In this document: piece by piece, positions 1 through 13,938 of the stretch
How positions within the stretch are numbered: position 1 is the stretch's first letter
How the letters are laid out: every line of letters starts with the position of its first letter
Assembly (NCBI GenBank): GCA_037157565.1
Contig: JAZHRO010000055.1
Location: 37,231,001-37,295,000 of the forward strand
Source of the DNA: Thalassia testudinum
Lineage: Eukaryota > Streptophyta > Magnoliopsida > Alismatales > Hydrocharitaceae
DNA: 64,000 nt
Direction of reading: 5' to 3'
The notes under the pieces: model-generated
Database searches by the model: none
The model's input: only the letters and a program-made list of their open reading frames with translations
Told to the model about the DNA's origin: nothing
Translations under genes and position numbers: made by a program

Positions 1-18
1 CTATATATATATATATAT
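1..18. repeat. TA dinucleotide run
   Basis: Short run of TA dinucleotides at the left edge of the window. It may be the end of a longer microsatellite outside the window. The remaining sequence up to about 287 is AT-rich with no recognisable gene. Confidence 0.8.
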
Positions 19-287
19 GTAGTATCCAGTGAGTACTGTGCTCATAATTCACAAGAAAAGCCCAAACTTCTTTCCATTCCATTGGTAACTTGGTTAATGA
101 AACCATTCTCTTTGTTTGTAAGTAGTTTCAAATATTTAGAACAAATCAACTTTTATATTTGGTAATTAAAAATAAATATTAATAATGCATCCCTTAACCT
201 ATGCTTGTTCTATTACGATCAATTGTTTCAAATTTTGTTTGATTTTGAATTTTTTTTTATCGTCTTTTATTCTATATTTTAAGTGTT

Positions 288-782
288 GCTGGCTTATATT
301 ACATCTTAATTATCTATTATTTTATGTATTGGGTTGTATTACAACTCAACTATCTATTATTTTATGTGCTACTGGCTTATATTACATATCGATTATCTAT
401 TATTTTATGTATTGTTAGGTTGTATTACAACTCAACTATCTATTATTTTATATCTTGCTGGCTTGTATTACAGCTCGACTATCTATTTGTTATGTGCTGT
501 TGACTTGTATTATAACTCGACTTTCTATTATTTTATACATTGTCGACTCGTACTACAACTCGACTCTCAACATCCTTATTAATCAACTACCTATTATTTT
601 GTGCATTGTTAGCTTCTATTACAACTCAGCTATTTAATATTTTATATGTTGCTAGCTTGTATTACAACTTGACTATCTATTATTTTATGTGTTGTTGGCT
701 TGTATTACAACTTGACTATCTATTATTTTATGCATTGCTGACTTGTATTATATCTCAACTCTCAACTTCCTTGTTACTCAAT
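288..782. repeat. Minisatellite, about 43-bp units, roughly 11 copies
   Basis: A diverged tandem array. Each unit carries TTGTATTACAACTCGACTAT followed by CTATTATTTTATGTGTTGCTGG or a variant. Units start about every 43 bp and differ mainly by transitions; one unit near 550-610 is longer. The array opens several overlapping reading frames rich in Y, L, I and C, which are only the repeat read in different frames. No gene is supported. Confidence 0.85.
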
Positions 783-1513
783 TCTGTGTAACACAAAAAT
801 TTAACTTATCATTTTTTTGATTGGTCGTTCCTTATATAATTGTAATCTATTACAAACAAATACAGTTAAAAGGTAGAATTTATTTGATCAGATAATATGT
901 TACACCACTATTTTCTTTCGTTACAATAAATGTGTGTAGTCATTATAATCACACGTGATAACAGTTATAATTACTCTTTTATATCGTTACAATATTCATA
1001 CAATTCTAACCATCGTGTACTATCTTATTGTCATTACATTCTATTTTTATTATATAAATCAATGCTATATATAAGAGGGGACCGACATGTCTATTTTTAG
1101 TAATTACAAATATGATTAGATGCTTTTACACTATTCTTTTTTGGTATGTTGTCGATTATAGTTATGCTTAATTTCAAATTATATAGGCTTTCCTAAATCT
1201 CGATGTTGTTGCAATACCACTTTACTCATTGTTGGTGGTATTTCTGTGGATCACACGATTAACATCTGATGATCCACATTTTGTTCTCAAGTTTAGTTTT
1301 GGACATTGATAATGGGACACGACTTTGTACATTCAAATCACACACACACAAAACATGACTTCTTTCTGGCTCATGACATGTCATGGGTCATGTGACCCCT
1401 TTTAATAAGAGGAGAGGATGTCATGTGTGAACAAGTTTATGTACAAAGGCATGTCCATGAAATATTTTCCTTTAATTTTTTAGCCACTGTACGGTGTTCT
1501 TCGGATCCGTCCC
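783..1513. other. AT-rich spacer, no gene seen
   Basis: AT-rich DNA without a convincing coding frame, RNA gene or terminal-repeat structure. It includes a short CA run near 1341 and several TGTCATG-type repeats around 1370-1425. Nothing here could be assigned to a family. Confidence 0.6.
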
Positions 1514-1551
1514 TTGTGTGTGTGTGTATATATATATATATATAGAGAGAG
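1514..1551. repeat. Compound microsatellite (TG)n(TA)n(GA)n
   Basis: A TG run passes directly into a TA run and then a short GA run. It sits immediately beside the C-rich block that begins with GGAATGATCC. The same arrangement, reversed, occurs at 6346-6471 beside the other C-rich block. Confidence 0.9.
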
Positions 1552-1554
1552 TGA

Positions 1555-2190
1555 GAGAAAGAGGAATGATCCTATGAAAATATCCTTTTGATGAGAATAT
1601 GAAAAAAATAAATCTCAACTATTAGATTACTCTAAAACATTAGAGGGCTAAAATTAAAATTACTTTCCCTCCAATTTTCCCTTCCTCTCCCACTCTCACC
1701 ACCACCCCCTCCTTCACCATCGATCTACCCCTCTCGCACGGCGCCCCCACGATCTACAGCTCGCCCATAGCACCCCCACGATCTGTAGAGGCACACGGCA
1801 CCCCACAATTAGCCTCTCTCGCCGGCGACGTCCTCCTCATCGCACAGCTCTCCAGCGACATCCTCCTCTCGCCAGTGGCATCGTCCTCTCACCGGCTTGA
1901 GCTAACCCTCAACTCTACGCCCCACCACACCTCGTTCCCTCCCTCTCGCCCCTCTGCCTCCCCCCTCGACCCACCGCCGCACCCCAACCACCGCCCTTCC
2001 TCTTCTTCTCTTTCGACCACGTCCAACCCCCTCGACAACTCCCCTCCTTTCCCTTTGCCACATCACCCCCACACCCACCACCGCCAACCGCCCCTCCTCT
2101 TCCCCCTCAAGCCGCCACTGCCCTATCTGCCACAACACTACCACGACCACCACTGCTCCTCTTCTGCTCCTCTTCTTAGTTGTTTGTGAT
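1555..2190 (+). mobile_element. Putative non-autonomous element, C-rich (copy 1)
   Basis: The block starts GGAATGATCCTATGAAAATA next to a TG/TA microsatellite. It continues through AT-rich DNA containing AAATCTCAACTATTAGATTA and then becomes strongly C-rich with CTCGCC, CCACGATCT and CACCACC motifs. The block at 5640-6345 has the same order in reverse orientation: a microsatellite, then GGAATGACC, an AT-rich part with a similar CTCAACT motif, then C-rich DNA. This suggests two diverged members of one family, in opposite orientation about 4 kb apart. Long frames in the C-rich part encode only Pro/Ser/His-rich low-complexity peptide. No terminal inverted repeats or target duplications could be fixed, so the element class is unknown. 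Confidence 0.35.
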
Positions 2191-2239
2191 TGTGCCCTTT
2201 TTTTATTTTCCTTTTATCATTTTTTGGTGTTTCTGTGGC

Positions 2240-2610
2240 CTCTGTCGTAGATCCCAGTATTGGGTTCCCCAAAGTTCTGCTCAATTACTTAAATGCCAAA
2301 CATTCAACTGAAGACATCAAACAATTACTGGCAAATTCTCATCAGTAGCCATGAAGTAGGTGCAATGTAGGTTGGATATGACTTTGAATATTACAATCTG
2401 GAAATGCCCGCAGATGTCCAGTTGTTTGTCCTATCAGAGAGGAAGTCCAACATTTCACCTATAGATCTGGTTGTACCATTAATTCAGACAACTTTAGTCA
2501 CAAATGCATGCCCAACTTCTGAGGAGATGCTAGTGTGGAGGTGTTACTTTGCAACTCTAAGATCTCTCACACATTTTATGAACAAAAAATGCAAAGGTTA
2601 AAAACTTGAG
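2240..2610 (+). pseudogene. Unassigned coding-like relic
   Basis: Two short stretches read like former exons. After a possible acceptor (TCTGTCGTAG, about 2241-2250), one frame encodes a peptide beginning DPSIGFPKVLLNYLNAK and stops soon after. At 2404-2601 a second frame starts MPADVQLFVLSERKSN and contains SEEMLVWRCYFATLRSL. Composition is balanced, unlike the low-complexity frames around it. The two stretches are separated by stops. I do not recognise the family. A protein search of both stretches would show whether they come from one host gene or from an old transposon. Confidence 0.3.
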
Positions 2611-4888
2611 GGCCTTGTAATACTTGATTTAGTTAAAGCAACGATAAGTGGGTAGAATGAAGAGTTATTGATGCATGATGAATTTGATTATTCTTTTAAA
2701 TCTATCATATTTTTGACTTGTAGGTGCTAGGCAAGAGAGTCAGAGTTTAAGAACTGAAGATCTCAGTAGGTTATTTTTTTTATAGTAAATCTTCATATTT
2801 ACATGGTTCATATTTTCACCTACTTGATTAAGGCTAGAATTATTTCCTCCAGGTTACTGACAATGGGGCAGCTGATGTCCAGGAGCTATGGCCATGCAAG
2901 TCTTTTAATTGAAAGTTGACAAATCGATAGGGAACTGGAAAGGTCAAGGAAAGAGGATTAAATGAAACCTAAGTTATTGCACAGCCCCAAATGACTGTCA
3001 CCATGATTTTCTATGTAATGATGCAAGGATGTTGTCTTATGTTTTAATACATCCACTTTGCCCCACTGTCTTACCTTTGTACCATATTTAGCTTTGGCAC
3101 CTTTTGTTTTTTCTCCTCTTCTTCATTTGCTGGTTTGTATCTTTGGTCTCGGTGAGTAGATTATTTGCATTAATTTGCAGCCTGTTGTAATGGCAATCAC
3201 AAATTCATTTCTTTTCGTTTCACACGATGGTGATGAGAGATCTATTACTCTACTTCCAAGAGGATCAGGAAATCAGTATGTTTAGGAAAATTTTTACACA
3301 TGCACCTCAAAAGATTGGATTCACACGTAGCAAGCTCAAAAAAGTGGTGTAGAACAAGGCAAAACTTATATCGAAGAAAACATGGTTGGGCGGTTACCTG
3401 CATAATTCAATTTTAATAAAGGAATGGTCAAAGACATTTTTCACATAGTTTGCTGTTCATCATGTGCATTTGACCCAAATTATGTACACAAATATCTTTA
3501 TTCTTTCAACAAAAAGTATTTTCCATATGCTTGAACAAAACTTCTTTTTAAGTCTTGAAATGGTCATCTTAAGTCCGCTGGAGACCATATGGGAGAGAAC
3601 CAACTAATATGGAAAGCGTGCAAGAGTTGTAATTGGATGTATAAAGCTATTGACTTGCAATTCAAGCGTTTCTTGTGTCGTCCTTACGCTGGAAGCACTT
3701 TTGGCCATAGGCATACAATTCTCTTATAATTTAGAGTGTGGCTACTAGCCATGGCCATATCTCCCTCGTACGTTGTATTGGCACAGGAGCCTCGTTCCAG
3801 CCACTGGAATTCTTGTGAAGAAGTGAACATCTTATATTGAAGTTATACCCTTGGATATGAATTTTATGGTCATTTGAATTAAGCCATTGATGATACTTGA
3901 TCACTATAGGTAAACAAGGAAAAACTATCCATCTTGAGTATCATGAAAGTGTATGTACATTAAACATTTCTCAGCTTTCAAATTTAAACTTCAACCCAAA
4001 AGTATACGTGTAAAACTAACTTCTTGTATAGTTGTATTTTCTTTTGAGATTTCCAAATGTTACTTTTATCAATTCTTACCTTGTCAATCTACTTGCCTCA
4101 TGGCAAAAGTTTCAACCTTTTATAGCGATGTAACACCATCAGAGCTTCTTGTAATTTTCACCCTACGCTAGCACTCCTTAAAATTATCCCAGCAAAAAAA
4201 TATACGTGCATCTCACCCATAATAAAAACATCAAATAGGAGCAAAGCATAGTGTTAAATTAAGTGACAGGTTATACTTCATTTGATCATAACCATTAGTG
4301 TCATAGATCTTGTGATCTTGTAACCTCTAAGAAAAAAGGTAATGAAATCTCATCAAAAAATGCAATTGGGCTTCTTAGCTGCTAGCTGTTAGAGAAACTA
4401 ATGCTGTAGACACGGTTATCCAATCTCCTGAAAAGTTACATGATGAAAGCCTCAGGCATAAATGGCAATGCCAAGAGTGCCAAGTGAACGGAAATATGCG
4501 GACAAGCTGCTAAAACTGCTGTTGAGTCATTCATATGTGCACTTTAAAAGCATCCATTATCCATTTAAAACTGCATGCAAGTCACAGAATTGATCTGAAG
4601 CAACCTTGGACAGTCTAGCATTTGATCCATTTATGGATCGGTGTATAGGCGATGGGCCACAGAAGGGAGTCTCCAGCAGCCAAGGTGGCAAGAGTCTGGC
4701 ATGAAACCTCTTGACAAGACCTAGCTGGAGATAAGTTTGAAGTAAGTAATCCTCAAGTTCCTATTCAACCCTCCACTCCATCCTTCAAGTTATTAATCAC
4801 CAAATTAGAACTGTTAATATCTACTTCAAGCATGTAATATTACATGATAGCAGTTTCCTGAACTCCAAAAATTTTACTTGGCCTTACT
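2611..4888. other. No gene recognised; possible decayed intron/exon DNA
   Basis: AT-rich sequence of about 2.3 kb with frequent stops on both strands. Pyrimidine tracts ending in AG occur (for example TTTCCTCCAG near 2851) and some intervals are less AT-rich, so it may be the continuation of the relic at 2240-2610. No frame gave a recognisable domain. A frame at 3953-4171 has no identifiable motif. Confidence 0.4.
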
Positions 4889-5143
4889 TTTTTTTTTTTT
4901 AGAAGAGTTCATAAAATACATCGGCTCCATTCTCCTTTATACAAATATATTTTGTTCATAAAAGAAAAAGAAAAAGACAAAAAAGCCCTCCTTATACGGA
5001 TATTTGATCGAATGGACACAAAATTAGCCATGCTCCTAAATAACAGATTCACGATCTTCGACCAAGCATGCAAACCGATCACCTTCCTAAAACATTTCTT
5101 AAACTTCATACCTTCCCAAGAGATAAATGGCATTTTAAACTAA
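4889..5143 (-). mobile_element. Possible 5'-truncated LINE tail
   Basis: A run of T at about 4889-4901 (a poly-A tail on the minus strand) is followed by AATACATCGGCTCC, similar in position and wording to the poly-T plus GGAGCC at the 3' end of the clear LINE at 59578. The minus strand carries an open 74-residue frame with HAWSKIVNLLFRSMANF and a basic, Phe-rich tail. No reverse-transcriptase motif is present, as expected if only a short 3' segment was copied. I could not find a target duplication, so this remains tentative. Confidence 0.3.
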
Positions 5144-5299
5144 AAGCTCACATACAAAAAAAGTAATGGCAGGCTCGCGGGGAAGCTCACCAAAGTAATG
5201 ACTAGAATACCAAATATCCAGTTAACACACATCTTTTTCTCCAGTCATAAACACACACACAATTTATGTAAAAGTTAAATCAAATAACAAAATAAGGTG

Positions 5300-5593
5300 A
5301 ATGAAAAACTGCAGCTCGAGCACCTCCCGCATGTGTCCTCACCTCGTGTAAACAGTTATCATTGAGTTCCACTAAACCAAGTCTCTCTCAGGACTTTCGT
5401 TGAACACCTTCCGTGCATCTCCAATCTCACCCAAGTCACCAAAGGAATGCACCGCCGCATTACGCACGTAGACATTCGAGTCCAAGCCCACCTCCACGCT
5501 AAAGCGAGTCATTTTAACATAGGATGAATGGGACAAAGACCCAAGCTTCTGAAAGGACGGGTGTGAAATAGCCATGAAGAAATTTCTTAACAA
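5300..5593 (-). pseudogene. Pentatricopeptide-repeat (PPR) protein fragment
   Basis: PPR proteins are organellar RNA-binding proteins built of 35-residue helical repeats. The minus strand encodes GLDSNVYVRNAAVHSFGDL followed by GEIGDARKVFNESPERDLV, a typical PLS-class PPR unit. The next codon is TAG where the family has serine, and then WNSMITVYTR follows in the same frame, again a normal repeat boundary. A second stop follows TR, and the frame then reads GHMREVLEL, which resembles the start of the next repeat. Only about two repeats survive, with no upstream transit peptide and no downstream E or DYW domain. This is a short degenerate piece of a PPR gene, either a captured fragment or the remnant of a decayed locus. 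The family call is firm; the origin is not. Confidence 0.75.
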
Positions 5594-5639
5594 AGAAGAA
5601 GTAATTCTCTAGGAGTAAGTATCACCTATCGGGAATTCC

Positions 5640-8338
<2,699 letters not shown>

Positions 8339-9527
8339 TGTCCCGCCCAAAAACCTAGGCCCCTAAATGAGGGTCGGAGTCTCGAGGGATGGCAACAAAA
8401 GAGGTGCTGGTTTATTTAATTCAGGTTGTATCTAACTAAGTCGAACTATAAAAGTATTCCATTTAATACATAAAATGGAAGAAAGTACGGGAAGGACGGC
8501 ACATAATTGATAAAGAAAAGCAGAAATTAAATATGTGCTAAATAAGAAGTTACAATGGAAACAAAGCATAAAAGATTACCTACCAGAAATCTCGGCAAAA
8601 ATCTGCACAATAACAAATCTCAAGTATCAATGACACACGGCAGCAAACACCTGAAATTAGGTCACAAAGTAAGGATGAGATAATCGACACAGCAGGGAAT
8701 AAAAAACTATTATATCTCAATATAAAAAGTAGGGTAGTGTACAGTTTCACTGACTGGCTAGATCCCTAGCCCAACTCAATACCCCAGGTATCAACTTCCT
8801 AATCCTAGCTTAACCTGACCAGTAATTGTGGTCCAAAGCCCATCAATCCAATTGCCCTTCTTTCTCATTATTTAGTAATATGAAATTGATTCTCTCAGTC
8901 ATCTCAATGATCAGATTCTAGGAATCATCCCTCTCTACTAGAGGAGATTGAGATGCATTCTTCCCTTTGGATTCCAGCCTGATAGTCTCATCTTGGTAAG
9001 GGGAGAGTCTAACAAGTCTGTTGATCCTCGAGAAAGACATACCCGTTCTCTACGTATCGAGTATGTTGTTGGCTTTAGCTAGAAGATTCGAGCCTCTTAA
9101 GAGCTACCTAGGCCTTAGTTCGTGTCCAACAAGGACCAGTTGCAGGATTGGCCAGAACTGTTGAGCCACACCAATGCTCCCTCTAGAAGCGGCTCCCCGT
9201 ACGAGCGTAGTCTGTAGGTGTTCCCTCTCAATCTGCCATCGGATGAGCTCTCAACCAATCCATTACAGTACCCTAGCGCTTCCATACTTATGGGTGCCCA
9301 GTAAGACTCTAGCTACAAGTACCACATACCTCAGCATCCCTCGCTACGCATGCGGGTGTCGATAAAGCCTAGAGCCACAAGTACCTCCCCATCGAGTCGG
9401 ATTTAGGTACATCCAAGTACTAAACACCGATTATGGCCTAAAGCCTGTCACCGAACCCAGGAACCCTCCGAGTTCTAAGGAAATTTCCTTGGTGGTCTCT
9501 CGCTACCACAACAGCTTGAGTTCTCTA
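8339..9527 (-). mobile_element. Probable old LTR remnant (left part), host of element D
   Basis: The plus strand begins TGTCCCGCCCAAAAAC at 8339, a plausible end of a minus-strand LTR (...GGGCGGGACA). The interior has the GC-rich, CTAG-rich wording seen in Tekay-type LTRs. It runs without a gene to the duplicated target CTCTA, where element D begins. The sequence should resume after D at 31805. No primer site adjoins 8339 and the right boundary was not found, so it could be a solo LTR or a truncated copy. Confidence 0.35.
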
Positions 9528-10893
9528 TGTGACGACTCGAGTTTCGCTAAGTGATGAAACCTGGGTTGCCATGTGCTAACACCAGCACAAATCGTCCACA
9601 AGATCACGGTCACCTAACACATAATCATAAAATGTAAATATGGCCAAATAAATTAATGATATTGCATCAATGAAATGAACAGAAAATTTAATACTGACCA
9701 GAGGTTTACCGCAGTATATAAGCCAAAGAGATGAAGAATGAAATCACCTTGCGAACTACTAAGTATACCTGAGTACGGAACCCAAAAACACGCTAGTAAA
9801 AGCTGAGTAGTGTAGAAACAACAACAGTGGAGTACAATAGTAACCGAGTACAAGAGAAAATGGGTAATATAACTTTAATTAATCCATTTATTAAACATCT
9901 CATTATCCAGTTTAATTTCATATATTGGAAGCCCAATTTATTATAGTTCACAATCTGTCAATCGACGTCTCAGGGCATGAGATGATTTCATATAACTTCC
10001 TACGTCATAAGATTGGTATAAGCCACCCTCCTGGTCTAAAAGACGGCCTATACACATCAAGTCACCACTCTCCGTCACCTTGTGGTCATTGCAGAAAGGG
10101 GTGGTGGTTATGTCGTGTAGCATGAACACGTACAAGCGCTATATACGTTGAACCACAAATAATCAATCACCCATCCTTCGACCAAGAAAGAATCAAACCT
10201 CAAGCCACACTTCCTGCTATCCCAGTTGGTCGCTAAACCTAACCAAAGAGTCATAGGGAGGCCAGCAACTTCCTAAACCAGCCCTTGAAACTGATTTGAA
10301 AGACCAAAGGTAATGCTAAAATTTGACGAGTAGCAGGGCTAAAACCAATTATCTAATTCTTTGAATGCCCAACAAATTTGTCGTACTAATTATTTAATCA
10401 TTTCCAGATAACTATATCATTTATTGGTATCCAATCAAACCATACCAATGATTATACTTTTGAATTCCAGAATTATCAGATATTCACATTATTCTCCAAC
10501 TTATCCATTTACAAGTAGTTTCCAAATTATGACATTGGACCCATATTATTTATCAATTAGCGAACACAATGAAACTCATTGTATAGAAATTGGAGTTCGT
10601 TTCACGCATGTGATAATGAGGTCACCGTTAAATATTTAATAATCAATATTCTAGCTATATCAATTCAATTTATGTTTAAGTACCCAAAACATTAATCATA
10701 ACCCCTACTGACTTTTAAACTCAGCAAGGAGAGGAAACTCATACCAACGAGCACAAGACACACGAAGAAGTATGCGAAATGGGTCTGTAATACCTAAAAA
10801 CAAACCAAAATATAAGGGAAGGGTAGACTACTCTACCTTACATCACTAGAGGGTCATGGTGACTTCGAATCGTGCACACAGGGTTGGGGGTAG
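9528..10893 (-). repeat. Element D 3' LTR, first part
   Basis: It matches 29390-30752 almost throughout: both begin TGTGACGAC, and the stretch with ATTATACTTTCGAATTCC or its variant occurs in both. It is interrupted after GGTAG (10889-10893) by element A. The remainder of this LTR lies at 24399-25400. Short reading frames here are not genes. Confidence 0.9.
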
Positions 10894-13752
10894 TGTTAAG
10901 ACCCTGGCATCAAACGTCTTTTAGGACGTCTGGGAGTTGGTCCAGATGTCTGGTCAGACATCTGGAAGCCTTCCCAAACGTCTGGAAATTAATTTTTTCG
11001 GCGTACGGTTTCGCGTCTGCACGCATGTGCGCGCAGACTGAACTGCCGCCCTCTTTTCTTCTCCTTCTTTCCTCCTTGTCTTGCAAGCGCAGCCTTCTTT
11101 CTCTCTCTCTCCCCACGACGCCTTCAAATACTCCCCCCCTCTCCTCTCCCTCACCATCACTCCACCGCCTTCTTCTTCTTCTTCCTGTTAGCGTGAGAAT
11201 GAGAGGGCGAGGGTAGCAGCTGCTGTCATGGGTGCGCGGGGAGGAGTTGCAGTGAGAGGGAGAAGGGTTAGAGCGCGAGAGTGTGAGCTTGCCGGAGCAG
11301 CTAGGGCCGGCCGGCGGGCACGCAGTGGGAGCGTGGTGCTGGGGAGGTGCTACTGCAGCTCAGGCAGTAGGCGAGCGTTGTGCAGCACAGCCGTGCGCAG
11401 CAGGCGGAGGGCGAGGAGGTTCTGATTCTGGGAAAATTTCCCAGAATCAGACATCTAGACCTACATCCAGACGACACGGGAGAAGTCTGGAGGAAGGTCC
11501 AGACGTCTGAAAGGTACGATATTTTCCATTCCTTCTTTCGCGTGTACGACCATGCAGCCTTTCCGCAGTAGGGTTCTGCCTCATTTTCGTGTTGAGGACG
11601 GTTGCGTACGCATGCAGGTTTTATTCGGGAAGGCGCAAGGGCACGCCCTCCCACACCGATCGGATGTCTGGGCACAACACTAGGCGGCGGAGAGGGTCTC
11701 CAGATGTCCAGAGTGACAGTTGGACGTCTGGAACTAAGTCTAGACGGTTTAGCGGGATTCTGGATGTCTGAAGAACCACGTAGAAAGAAGGTATGACCTG
11801 AACCATTGTTTAAAACGTCTGGAAGATGTTCCAGACATCTGATTTTGGGCAGACTTATCATTTTTGACCTGTTTAGGGTCCGTTCAAAGTCCGTTTTCCG
11901 CATTTCAAGTTTCGTTCTTCTCAGAATTTGTTCCTCTATGTGTTTACAGTATTTGTATCTATTCTGAGTAGTTCCTTGTGTTTGATCCTTATGTTAGGAC
12001 CCCGTTCCGTTACGACTTTGGGGGTTGCGGAGGCGCGTGAGCTTACCGATCACGCCCCCAGTACTCCCAATTTTGTGGGTAGAGTGGCTCCCTTTAATTG
12101 TTTATCAAAAATTATGCACTTGTGAGATAATTAATAGATCCTAGGGTATGACATGAATCCTAGGACTGGAAAACTAGATTGAATGATAGATCCTAGGGTA
12201 TGGCATGAATCTTAGGACTGGAAAACTATATTGAATGATAGATCCTAGGGTATGACATGAATCTTAGGACTAGAAAACTAGATTGAATGATAGATCCTAG
12301 GGTATGGCATGAATCCTAGGACTGGAAAACTAGATTGAATGATAGATCCTAAGGTGTGGCATGAATCCTAGGAACAGAAACACCAAAACGAATGTCGTAA
12401 ATATATAAATTGCAGTCTTGGGAAAGTAGAAAGAAAAATGAAAATTACCTGTAATTGGATAACGGTTGCTTGTTATGAATGAATATTAGCTGTTGAGAAC
12501 ATGGGCTATATGAAAATAAAGCTGAAATGATGAGACCTAAATTGGCTAAGTTAAAGAAAAATGAGCATAAACCCTACGGGGAATTAGGAGTAGAGCTCCT
12601 TAGAAGTGAATGGAATGAAATTGGGGAAGTGAGCTGGCCCTTGAGTATGAGTACCAAGGAGAGCGACTGTCCCCCCTGTTTAGTGCAGAACAGAGCTAGC
12701 CGCCCTAAGGACCCGGGGTTAGGTTTGGCCACTTTGTACCGACTTTTAGCCCTCGCGTACACAATACCAGGGAGAGCTACTAGTGTAGGGAGAGCACTAG
12801 CCACTCCACGGGCCCCAGGGTCCTGCTAGCCTTCCTACACCAACTTGTCAGTCCCACTGGGCAAACCAGGGTAGTCAGGCGAGGGTGCATGGACTATGAA
12901 GGGGCAAGACCCCTGTTTGGTTACTGTGGAGGGGCTGGACCCCTGTTACTGAGAGGGCTCTGCCCTATACTGGTTCCGTTCTGTGCTTTGGGGTGCACCC
13001 GTTAATGGAAACGACTGACCGCGTGCTAGTGCGGGGTAGCTACCCGTGCGTTTATCGCTCGTGCCGTAGTCACTGTTATGTCTGTTAGTGAACTTGGGGT
13101 GGTTGACTGAGGGTAGGACCACCACGGGGGACTCTCCTAGCCAGGAGAGCACCACGTGCTACTTCTACTTTTCGGAAAAGACTGCAATCAAGATTGTTCC
13201 CACGAGGAACATTCAAGATCAAGAAAAAGATCTGAGGAATAATTCAAGAATGGGTAAATGGAAGAATAAAGAAAGAGATTAAAAATAACAGCTACTTGTC
13301 CACCTTACTGTTTTTCTTAGCTTTTGGTTGCCACTCTACTCAGCGTTTCACTGATGTGTCACCTTTGTCACCTTTTCAGAACCAGGTGTTGAGCAGCCAG
13401 AGCAGGCGGCTGCAAAGGGTGTTGGGCCTAGTAGAGCCCAGTAGGTTTACTTGTGTAGTACCTACTGTACCTTTTCTTCTGTTGTAGTGAGTATTTTCTA
13501 TTATCATTGTACTCTTTTATTGTAAGCATCATGTTTATGTACCTGTTTAATTCTCTACTGTTGTGGTGGTGTGTACTGTAGTAGTACTTTTCTTTACTGC
13601 TGTACTTTTGTTACTGCTAATTATATACATGGTGAATGTGGTTTATTTTACTGCTCTTTTGGTTACTTACTCGTTGGACAACTAGGTCTTGGGATCAGTC
13701 GAGTCGGTCCGATTCTCGTGTCTCGTGGGGATTCAGGAATCTGGTCGTAACA
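10894..13752 (+). repeat. Element A 5' LTR
   Basis: A 2859-bp LTR. Its first kilobase carries many copies of a CCAGACGTCTGG-like motif, several of them decayed at the CpG to GATGTC or GACATC. A 52-bp tandem repeat follows at 12134-12380. Frames such as the 200-residue minus-strand one at 11301-11903 are produced by the G/C-rich LTR and have no domain. Compared with the 3' LTR it retains about 34 bp near 10941-10974, which the other copy has lost between two GTCTGG repeats. Confidence 0.95.
12134..12380 (+). repeat. 52-bp tandem repeat in element A 5' LTR
   Basis: Units start at 12134, 12186, 12238, 12290 and 12342 (the last partial), an exact 52-bp period. Each carries ATAGATCCTAGGGTATG, then ATGAATCCTAGGACTGG, then AAAACTAGATTGAATG. 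Two CCTAGG palindromes per unit are the most conserved parts. The same array is in the 3' LTR. Confidence 0.95.
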
Positions 13753-13755
13753 AGA

Positions 13756-13767
13756 TGGTATCAGAGC
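13756..13767 (+). promoter_or_regulatory. Element A primer-binding site (initiator tRNA-Met)
   Basis: TGGTATCAGAGC lies 3 bp inside the 5' LTR end and is complementary to the 3' end of plant initiator methionine tRNA. It is the expected start point for minus-strand DNA synthesis. Confidence 0.93.
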
Positions 13768-13938
13768 AAGGTCATCCCGAGAAGTGAACCAACTGGCTGG
13801 AAAATAACCAATTCACGTGCCTGTAACTAGAGTAACCACCACAACGTATCTTTTGACATCTGTTCTTAGACTTCTCCTCTTGATATTGATTCATATTGAC
13901 GTCTTTTCCTATTCCGTGTTCGCTTCTCCTTGCAGGAG

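Noticed and set aside
11301..11903. A 200-residue minus-strand frame
   Set aside because: It lies wholly in the LTR of element A, antisense to the GACGTC array; a shortened version occurs in the other LTR, and it has no domain.
13756..13767. TGGTATCAGAGC as part of a tRNA gene (also at 41642 and 54177)
   Set aside because: Only the 3'-end complement of the tRNA is present and each copy adjoins an LTR end, so they are primer-binding sites and not tRNA genes.
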